Part shown: piece after piece, positions 11,999 to 17,497 of the stretch | Position numbering within the stretch: position 1 is the stretch's first letter | Layout: each line of letters starts with the position of its first letter | DNA from: Syntrophorhabdus sp. | GTDB lineage: Bacteria; Desulfobacterota; BSN033; UBA1163 | Direction of reading: 5' to 3' | Length of the DNA stretch: 17,497 bases | Assembly: GCA_020724025.1 (NCBI GenBank) | Contig: DYHU01000051.1 | Span: 1 to 17,497 of the forward strand | The notes under the pieces: model-generated | The model's input: only the letters and a program-made list of their open reading frames with translations | Database searches by the model: none | Told to the model about the DNA's origin: nothing | Program-made: the position numbers and the translations under genes

Positions 11999-13237
11999 AT
12001 GAACGCTGAAATCATTGCCATCGGATCAGAACTTCTCTTAGGGCAAATCGTAGATACCAATACTTCCTATATTGCCAGACGATTAGCGGAAAACGGTGTG
12101 GAGCTTGTTCAGACAGCGACCGTTGGAGACGATCTCCACCGGATCAAGGAGGTGATGAGGGGAGCCATAGCCAGATCTCACATCATCATCACCACCGGAG
12201 GCATCGGTCCGACCGAGGATGACCTGACCCGTGAGGCCGTTGCAGAGGTCTTCAACCGCCCGCTTCAATTCCAGCCCCATCTCATGGAACAGATCGAGAC
12301 TTTATTCAAAAGGCGTGGCTTTAGGATGGCGGAAAACAACCGGAAACAGGCATTTATACCGGAAGGGGGAATTCCTATTGAAAACCCTAAGGGGACTGCC
12401 CCGGGGTTTATCGTAGAATATTCCAATGGAGCCGTTATCTCCATCCCAGGCGTTCCCTCAGAGATGGAATATTTGATGGAAACTTCAGTGATTCCTTACC
12501 TGAGAGGACGATTTGAACTGCAGAGCCAGGTCATTCAATATAAAGTCCTGCGCGCCTGCGGCCTCGGAGAGAGCGCCATCGGTCTTCAGATCAAAGACCT
12601 GATGAAGCAGATTCAGAATCCTTTGGTGGGAACCCTTGCCTCCGTCGGAGATATTAATATCCGCATTACTGCAAAAGCAGATAGCCCTATTGAGGCATCA
12701 TCGCTCATCGGAAATATGGAAAGAGAGATTCGAGACCGCCTTGGAGTCCTGATCTATGGCGTGAATGACGAGACCCTTCACGGAAATGTAGCCAAAGAGC
12801 TTGAACATTCGAAACTCTCGCTATCGGTCGTTGAAACGTTCACAGGCGGAATCATCTCTCATAAGTTAGCCAGCACGGGAAGCCACTCTTTTATCCAGGG
12901 AATGATCCTTCCAACCGAAGAATCCCAATCCGGTTTTTTAAAAATTTCAGAGGATGAGACCCACTTTCTTCTAAAAGATCCCCAAACGCTTGCCGATCGG
13001 CTTGCCTTAAAGGCAAGAGAGAAGTTTAAGACAAGTCTTGGGCTTGCCACACATGGAACAATTACTGAAGAGCAGGGCAAGGGGGAATACCGTGTGGAGA
13101 CCTTTTATTCTCTTTCCACCCAGGAGAGAATAGAAAAACAGCAATATTCGATGGGTGGCGAACTCTGGATGGTCCGGGAGAGAGCCTCCATCATCGCTCT
13201 CGACATGCTGAGAAAATACCTAATCAAACAAAGCTAA
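11999..13237 (+). CDS. cinA: CinA-family protein with degenerate amidohydrolase domain
   Basis: The 412-residue length fits CinA. Residues 1-170 are the MoCF-like (COG1058) domain: IAIGSELLLGQIVDTN (6-21), TTGGIGPTEDDLTREAVAEV (65-84) and IPGVPSEM (149-156), which act as a pyrophosphatase on ADP-ribose-like substrates. Residues 260-412 correspond to the PncC nicotinamide-mononucleotide amidohydrolase domain, but its signature AESCTGG reads VETFTGG (278-284). Thr replaces the catalytic Ser and Phe the Cys. The downstream YSN-x-x-K region reads LPTEESQ, without the lysine. The family's TGxAGP reads HGTITEEQG. The N-terminal activity is probably kept and the deamidase lost. The start ATG is supported by the family-typical N-terminus rather than by a ribosome binding site. 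Confidence 0.88.
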   Translation: MNAEIIAIGSELLLGQIVDTNTSYIARRLAENGVELVQTATVGDDLHRIKEVMRGAIARSHIIITTGGIGPTEDDLTREAVAEVFNRPLQFQPHLMEQIETLFKRRGFRMAENNRKQAFIPEGGIPIENPKGTAPGFIVEYSNGAVISIPGVPSEMEYLMETSVIPYLRGRFELQSQVIQYKVLRACGLGESAIGLQIKDLMKQIQNPLVGTLASVGDINIRITAKADSPIEASSLIGNMEREIRDRLGVLIYGVNDETLHGNVAKELEHSKLSLSVVETFTGGIISHKLASTGSHSFIQGMILPTEESQSGFLKISEDETHFLLKDPQTLADRLALKAREKFKTSLGLATHGTITEEQGKGEYRVETFYSLSTQERIEKQQYSMGGELWMVRERASIIALDMLRKYLIKQS

Positions 13238-13242
13238 TCCCA

Positions 13243-13358
13243 AATGTCAAAATCCCAATATCAAAGGAATATCAAATTTCAATTTTTTTAAGGCAGTTTT
13301 GACATTTTAGCTTTGGATTTAATTTGGTATTTGAACTTTGTCATTTGATATTATCATT
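13243..13358. repeat. Cluster of inverted repeats between cinA and the Nudix gene
   Basis: AATGTCAAAA (about 13243) faces TTTTGACATT (about 13297-13306), and ATATCAAAT (about 13269) faces ATTTGATAT (about 13345). The spacer could fold into a stem with a T-run (13282-13289) and may end cinA transcription. It has the look of a decayed intergenic repeat. Confidence 0.45.
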
Positions 13359-13384
13359 AGTTCGGGTATGAAAGGCCAGATGAC

Positions 13385-13828
13385 ATGCCCCAGAAAACCA
13401 TCCGATGTTCAAAGTGTGGAAATGAGATAGGTGTTTATCAAAATCCTATCCCCACAGTGGACATCATCATTGAAATCGAATCAAAAGGGATTGTTCTTAT
13501 CAGTAGAAAAAACCCGCCTTATGGTTGGGCTTTGCCAGGAGGATTCGTAGACTACGGAGAATCATTGGAAGAGGCCGCCATCAGAGAGGCAAAAGAGGAA
13601 ACCGACTTAGATGTAAAACTTGATAAACAACTTCATACCTATTCCGATCCAGAGAGGGACCCAAGGCACCATAGCATTTCAACGGTTTACATAGCAAAAG
13701 CTAAGGGCAGACCTAATGCCAGGGATGATGCCATTGAGATTGGAGTTTTTAATGAATCGAACCTGCCCGACGAGATCGTCTTCGACCACCGCTCCATCCT
13801 CAACGATTATTTTAAACGAGTTTTTTGA
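13385..13828 (+). CDS. Nudix hydrolase, ADP-ribose pyrophosphatase type
   Basis: The 147-residue protein holds a nearly complete Nudix box, G53-x5-E59-x7-R67-E68-x-x-E71-E72, in [20 protein letters not shown]. The usual Gly after EE-x is Asp. A single Cys pair (C8, C11 in RCSKCG) heads the protein, half of the zinc ribbon seen in some relatives. [20 protein letters not shown] matches the ADP-ribose pyrophosphatase branch. The likely reaction is hydrolysis of ADP-ribose or a related nucleoside diphosphate derivative. Its neighbour CinA also has an ADP-ribose-type pyrophosphatase domain, so both may serve NAD(P)-derivative clean-up. Its 3' end overlaps the convergent aminotransferase gene by 17 bp. 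Confidence 0.88.
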   Translation: MPQKTIRCSKCGNEIGVYQNPIPTVDIIIEIESKGIVLISRKNPPYGWALPGGFVDYGESLEEAAIREAKEETDLDVKLDKQLHTYSDPERDPRHHSISTVYIAKAKGRPNARDDAIEIGVFNESNLPDEIVFDHRSILNDYFKRVF

Positions 13829-15008
13829 GCGATTCTTCGATCCGGTTCAATCCCTCCTTAATATCTTCCATGGAGGTGGCATAGGAAAATCTCTCAAATG
13901 GGTCGGCTCCGAATTCGACCCCAGGGACAACAGCCACACGGGCAACCTCCAGGAAGTAATCGGCCAGCTCCGTTGAGTTCGCGATCTTCTTTCCCTGATA
14001 GGACTTCCCATAATAAGAAGAGAAATTGGGAAAGACATAGAAGGCGCCGATGGGCTTAATACAGGAGACTCCCGGGATTTTATTGAGACGATCTACAATA
14101 TAGTTCCGCCTCTCCTCAAAGGCAGTCACCATCTTGACAACTTCCTCCTGGGGGCCTGCAAGAGCCTCCACAGAAGCCTTCTGGGCAATCGAAGTGGGAT
14201 TGGAGGTGCTCTGACTCTGGATATTGCTCATCGCAGAGATGATCTCTTCAGGCCCTGCCGTATAACCGATCCTCCATCCTGTCATCGCGTAGGTCTTGGC
14301 GACCCCGTGGACGATGATTGTCTTCTTCCTGATCTCTTCACTTAAAGAAGCAATGCTGATGAATTTGAAATGATCATAGACGATTTTTTCATAGATTTCG
14401 TCGGAGATCACAAAAAAATTATGCGAAAGAGCCATCTCCGCAATTTTTCCCATTTCCTCTTTCGTGTAACCGCTCCCGGTCGGATTGGAAGGGCTGTTGA
14501 TGACTAAGGCTTTCGTCTTTGGAGTGACGGCCTTTTTCAGGTCCTCCATCGACAATTTGAACCCATTTTCTTCCCTCGTTTCAACGATGACGGGAGTGGC
14601 TCCGGCCAGAGCGACCATCGGAGGATAGGAGACCCAGTAAGGAGCCGGGACGATCACTTCATCTCCTGCATCAAAAATGGCCTGTGCCAGGTTGTAGAAG
14701 GAATGCTTGCCGCCGCAGGAAGCCATAATTTCGGATCGTTTGTAAGTTAATCCATTGTCCCTTTGAAATTTTTTGATAATCGCATCCTTTAGCTCATCCG
14801 TCCCGCCGACAGGGGTATATTTTGTAAATCCCTCTTCGATGGCCTTTACTGCCGCCGCCTTGATGTTCCGGGGGGTGTCGAAATCAGGCTCCCCGGCTCC
14901 AAAGCTGATGACATGAATCCCCTGGGCCTGCATCGATTTTGCCTTTGCATTGATGGCAAGGGTAGGGGAGGGCTTTAAACTTTTGGCTCGATTCGATAGA
15001 ACAGACAT
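13812..15008 (-). CDS. aspC: Class I aspartate aminotransferase family enzyme
   Basis: The 398-residue length is normal for the I-gamma subgroup. AGGAGG before the ATG at 15008 fixes the start; the frame is open further upstream inside the ATPase gene. Landmarks are [12 protein letters not shown] (35-46), [15 protein letters not shown] (63-77), NSPSNPTG (171-178, N175), SDEIYE (202-207, D203 and Y206), the PLP lysine K238 in [16 protein letters not shown], and RFSYATS near the end with the substrate-binding Arg. It transfers amino groups between aspartate or related amino acids and 2-oxoglutarate; members of this group may also use prephenate. It is co-transcribed 22 bp behind the ArsA-like ATPase gene. 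The exact substrate cannot be read from sequence. Confidence 0.9.
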   Translation of the reverse strand: MSVLSNRAKSLKPSPTLAINAKAKSMQAQGIHVISFGAGEPDFDTPRNIKAAAVKAIEEGFTKYTPVGGTDELKDAIIKKFQRDNGLTYKRSEIMASCGGKHSFYNLAQAIFDAGDEVIVPAPYWVSYPPMVALAGATPVIVETREENGFKLSMEDLKKAVTPKTKALVINSPSNPTGSGYTKEEMGKIAEMALSHNFFVISDEIYEKIVYDHFKFISIASLSEEIRKKTIIVHGVAKTYAMTGWRIGYTAGPEEIISAMSNIQSQSTSNPTSIAQKASVEALAGPQEEVVKMVTAFEERRNYIVDRLNKIPGVSCIKPIGAFYVFPNFSSYYGKSYQGKKIANSTELADYFLEVARVAVVPGVEFGADPFERFSYATSMEDIKEGLNRIEESLKKLV

Positions 15009-15030
15009 TTGGATGCCTCCTTGAATGGAT

Positions 15031-15987
15031 TCAGGGCTTGAAAAGGATCTCTGAGACCCGGTTGATTTTTTCCACTCCTTTGATTTCATGGGGGAGAAGA
15101 GGAAGCTCGATCAGCCGAATCCGTGGAGAGTATTGATCTCTCAGCATTCTGATATAATTTTGCTGCATCTCCTTTCTCATCTTATGAAACTCACAATCGG
15201 CTTCCTGGATCACATAATTGATAATCAGGTGGTTCACTCTGAGCTGGTATTCGTCAAAGTCTCGAATAATTCTTTCGGTTTGCCTGACACCGAGCGCCTC
15301 GGGAATGGTGACGATGATAAAGTCCGTCTTCTGGGTATCCCGGATGAAACCGACCACTTTTTCAGCCAGATTCTCCCATCCGCTGATAATCTCCAGCAGG
15401 GTCTTCTTCCCCTTTTTTAACTTCACACTTTCCTTGAACTTTTCGAAATAACTATATAAATTCATATAGAATTTTGTTGCAGCTTCAAGATGCCTGAGAA
15501 AGATCTGCGGAAGATGCAACAACCTCAATGTGTGTCCTGCCGGAGCCGTATCCCAGACCACCAGATCATATTGTTCACTCTCAACCAGTTCGAGAATGTA
15601 ACTGAGCATATACTCCTCTTCAATGCCGGGCGCCCCGCCGATATATTCCACAAAATCGTAATCGACCGAGGCAAAAGAGGAGACGACCTCATAGATCTCA
15701 GGGCCAAAGCGCTCTTTCCATTTCTTCAGAACGACATCTGAGCTAATCTCAATGCCATAGAGGTTTTTAACGCCCTTGATGGGCGTCTCCTGATCCCCGA
15801 TCTCCGTCTCAAAGATATCGGATAGAGAAGGGGTGGGGTCACTCGAGATGATGAGCGTTTTCTTGCCCTGAAGAGAGAAGTGGAGTGCAATCGATGAGGC
15901 ACAGGTCGACTTGCCCACCCCCCCCTTTCCCCCAATCATAATCAACCTCTTGGGCTCCTGATCGAGGCGGCTTAATGAAGAATCCAT
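15031..15987 (-). CDS. ArsA/Get3-like ATPase
   Basis: The 318-residue protein starts at ATG 15987, 5 nt after GGGGGA; ATG 16005 is an alternative without a ribosome binding site. The deviant Walker A reads GGKGGVGKST (19-28), switch I SSDPTPSLSDIF (49-60) and switch II DTAPAGHTLRLLHLP (146-160), all hallmarks of the ArsA/Get3 branch of the SIMIBI ATPases. Where Get3 has its zinc-binding CxxC, this protein has C265-EF-H268 followed by KMRKEMQQNYI, so dimer zinc binding would need a Cys/His pair. Relatives work in arsenite export or tail-anchored protein targeting, while many bacterial ones have unknown roles. No ars genes are near. It leads an operon with the aminotransferase, which gives no clear clue. 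Confidence 0.85.
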   Translation of the reverse strand: MDSSLSRLDQEPKRLIMIGGKGGVGKSTCASSIALHFSLQGKKTLIISSDPTPSLSDIFETEIGDQETPIKGVKNLYGIEISSDVVLKKWKERFGPEIYEVVSSFASVDYDFVEYIGGAPGIEEEYMLSYILELVESEQYDLVVWDTAPAGHTLRLLHLPQIFLRHLEAATKFYMNLYSYFEKFKESVKLKKGKKTLLEIISGWENLAEKVVGFIRDTQKTDFIIVTIPEALGVRQTERIIRDFDEYQLRVNHLIINYVIQEADCEFHKMRKEMQQNYIRMLRDQYSPRIRLIELPLLPHEIKGVEKINRVSEILFKP

Positions 15988-16005
15988 CTTTTTCCCCCGG
16001 ACCAT

Positions 16006-16090
16006 TTGATTTTATAGTGATTAGAATTTATAATATTATATTTATTAGGTCAAGAGGTATTCATTTGACTTCGGTGATAAGGGGGTTAAC
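16006..16090. promoter_or_regulatory. Divergent promoter region
   Basis: This AT-rich stretch separates two divergent operons. On the minus strand TTGACC (16048-16053) is followed by several TATAAT-like hexamers, but none is at ideal spacing. On the plus strand TTGACT (16065-16070) has no good -10 partner. AAGGGGG (16079-16085) serves the ferredoxin gene. Confidence 0.35.
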
Positions 16091-16321
16091 TTGCCGGCAG
16101 GAATGATTGAAATTGACTCTGAATTATGCAAAAACTGTAAATTGTGCATCTCTGCCTGCCCCCATCATCTGATCGAGCCTTCCAATCGGATGAACCAGAA
16201 AGGGTACTGCCCCGTCTTTTTTACGGAAAGCCATCTCAAAAAAGAAGGCAGAAAATGCACAGGATGCGCTCTTTGCGCCATCACCTGCCCTGAAATCGCT
16301 ATTGAGGTGCACCGTGCCTAA
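16091..16321 (+). CDS. 2x[4Fe-4S] ferredoxin subunit of a 2-oxoacid:ferredoxin oxidoreductase
   Basis: The 76-residue protein starts at TTG 16091, 5 nt after AAGGGGG; ATG 16103 is an alternative with poor spacing. Two cluster motifs are complete: C13-KN-C16-KL-C19-ISA-C23-P and C56-TG-C59-AL-C62-AIT-C66-P, so it carries two [4Fe-4S] clusters. Such a subunit passes electrons from the thiamine-diphosphate enzyme to free ferredoxin. The next gene, the VorB/KorA-type alpha subunit, overlaps it by 8 nt, showing tight coupling. Confidence 0.88.
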   Translation: MPAGMIEIDSELCKNCKLCISACPHHLIEPSNRMNQKGYCPVFFTESHLKKEGRKCTGCALCAITCPEIAIEVHRA

Positions 16322-17384
16322 GGTATTGATGCGTGGAAACCATGTCGTTGCAGAGGCGGCAGTCAGGGCGGGATGCCGTTACTATTTCGGGTATCCCATC
16401 ACACCCCAGAATGAAATCCCCGAATATATGTCGGAAAAGCTTCCGGAACTGGACGGAGGGGTCTTTATTCAGGCGGAAAGTGAGATCGCCTCAATCCATA
16501 TGGTCATCGGCGCCAGCATGGCCGGAGGCAGGGTGATGACCTCCTCTTCCGGGCCGGGAATCAGCCTCAAACAGGAAGGCATCTCCTTTCTGTGCGCCCT
16601 GGAATTACCTGCGGTTATCGTCAATATGACCAGGGGAGGACCTGGCCTCGGCAATATCGCCCCTGCACAGTCAGACTATTTTCAGGCCACCAGGGGAGGG
16701 GGGCATGGCGATTACCGCACCATTGTCTTCGGCCCCAACTCCTGTCAGGAACTGGCAGATCTCACCTACGAAGGTTTCAATCTTGCGGATAAATACTGTA
16801 TCCCTGTGGTCATTTTGGGAGATGGCATGATCGGTCAGATGATGGAGCCGGTTGAACTGCCTCCTGAAATCCCTTTGAAAAAATTGCCTCACAAGGATTG
16901 GGCGCTTACCGGAGCCAAGGGGAGGCCAAGTCGTTTCATCCGATCCCTCATTTTAGACCCGATCAAAGAGGAAGAGCATAACTGGAAATTGATGAGGAAA
17001 TATGAAAAGATCGTCAGGGAAGAGGTGAGATGGGAGACCTATTTCGCTGACGATGCAAAGATGATGGTCATCGCCTTTGGCATTGCCGCAAGGATTGCCA
17101 AGGGAGCGATCAAAAGGTTGAGAGAAGAGGGGATTAAGGTCGGACTTCTCCGGCCCATCACTCTCTGGCCCTTTCCCTCTAAAGTGATCAGGGAATTTTC
17201 GAAAAAGGTGAAGCACTTTTTTGTCTTTGAGATGAATATGGGACAGATGGTGGAGGATGTGAAACTGGCCCTTGAGGGGAACGGGGAAGTCCATTTCCAT
17301 GGCAGACCCGGTGGAGTGATCCTCACCCCCTTGGAGATTGCGAGAGTCATCTCCAGCCAGTACTATCAAAAGAGGCTGGGTTAA
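16314..17384 (+). CDS. vorB: 2-oxoacid:ferredoxin oxidoreductase alpha subunit, VorB type
   Basis: The 356-residue product starts at GTG 16314 behind GAGGTG; the family-typical N-terminus PKVLMRGNHVVAEAAVRAGC follows. Further landmarks are YFGYPITPQNEIPEYMS (24-40), IQAESEIASIHMVIGA (52-67), RVMTSSSGPGISLKQEG (73-89) and RGGPGLGNIAPAQSDYFQAT (107-126). This places it with VorB of branched-chain 2-oxoacid:ferredoxin oxidoreductases; 2-oxoglutarate-type enzymes are close relatives, so the substrate is not certain. With CoA and ferredoxin the complex oxidatively decarboxylates 2-oxoacids in anaerobes. The thiamine-binding beta subunit and the gamma subunit normally follow at once. Here at least 113 bp of non-coding DNA with a spacer repeat follows instead. 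Confidence 0.9.
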   Translation: MPKVLMRGNHVVAEAAVRAGCRYYFGYPITPQNEIPEYMSEKLPELDGGVFIQAESEIASIHMVIGASMAGGRVMTSSSGPGISLKQEGISFLCALELPAVIVNMTRGGPGLGNIAPAQSDYFQATRGGGHGDYRTIVFGPNSCQELADLTYEGFNLADKYCIPVVILGDGMIGQMMEPVELPPEIPLKKLPHKDWALTGAKGRPSRFIRSLILDPIKEEEHNWKLMRKYEKIVREEVRWETYFADDAKMMVIAFGIAARIAKGAIKRLREEGIKVGLLRPITLWPFPSKVIREFSKKVKHFFVFEMNMGQMVEDVKLALEGNGEVHFHGRPGGVILTPLEIARVISSQYYQKRLG

Positions 17385-17432
17385 GAGCCTTAAAATTGGA
17401 GTATCAATTTAGCTGTTTGAAATCGTCTTATA

Positions 17433-17497
17433 AAATCCCTCCCAACCTCCCTTTGCCAAAGAGAGGGGAAAGATTTCCCCCTTTTGACAAATGGTTC
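17433..17497. repeat. Purine/pyrimidine-rich spacer repeat, empty copy, cut by the window end
   Basis: AAATCCCTCCCAACCTCCC and TTTGCC continue straight into AAAGAGAGGGG, then TTTCCCCCTTTTGACAAA. It is the same family as 11221-11329 but without the inserted GC-rich palindrome. The 3' end is beyond the window. Confidence 0.7.

Overview
The window looks like a chromosomal piece of an anaerobic or microaerophilic Gram-negative bacterium, most likely of the former Deltaproteobacteria (Desulfobacterota). This is inferred from the gene set: a PilY1-like surface protein, a PEP-CTERM sorting-signal remnant, sigma-54 type promoters, a PilZ protein, and a VorB-type 2-oxoacid:ferredoxin oxidoreductase with its ferredoxin. 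The repeat-rich spacers fit the same group. No 16S rRNA or universal marker is present, so the assignment is tentative.

Layout. 1-447: a decayed copy of a toxin-antitoxin (TA) cassette, a ~155-bp repeat and a sigma-54-like promoter. 448-2760: secreted FN3 plus PilY1 propeller protein. 2888-5158: a patchwork of minus-strand TA parts, namely Phd/VapC, a CopG-like antitoxin fused out of frame to the tail of a broken DUF4114/PEP-CTERM gene, a PIN toxin and an AbrB antitoxin separated by a small palindromic element. 5213-5671: second copy of the ~155-bp repeat, a good sigma-70 promoter and a long inverted repeat. 5672-6550: papain-family protease. 6686-8971: lipoprotein with 21 consecutive TPRs. 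8972-9397: repeat-bearing spacer. 9448-10578: histidine-kinase-like protein lacking ATP-binding motifs, plus a small conserved-looking partner. 10579-11462: palindromic elements around tRNA-Arg(CCT). 11463-11810: PilZ protein behind a near-consensus sigma-54 promoter. 11999-13237: CinA with a degenerate amidohydrolase domain. 13385-13828: Nudix hydrolase, overlapping tail to tail with 13812-15008, an aspartate-type aminotransferase in an operon with an ArsA/Get3-like ATPase (15031-15987). 16091-17384: ferredoxin and VorB subunits, followed by another copy of a spacer repeat at the window end.

Two themes stand out. First, three plus-strand genes (PilY1-like, pseudo-kinase, PilZ) each have a TGG-N8-9-TTGCT type -24/-12 element 35-50 nt before a plausible start codon. 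This suggests a shared sigma-54 regulon tied to type IV pili or surface behaviour. Second, 1-5400 and 10700-11330 record repeated insertion and decay: duplicated and chimeric TA modules, a mobile palindrome wedged between an antitoxin and its toxin, and a small GC-rich palindrome for which both a filled and an empty site can be seen here.
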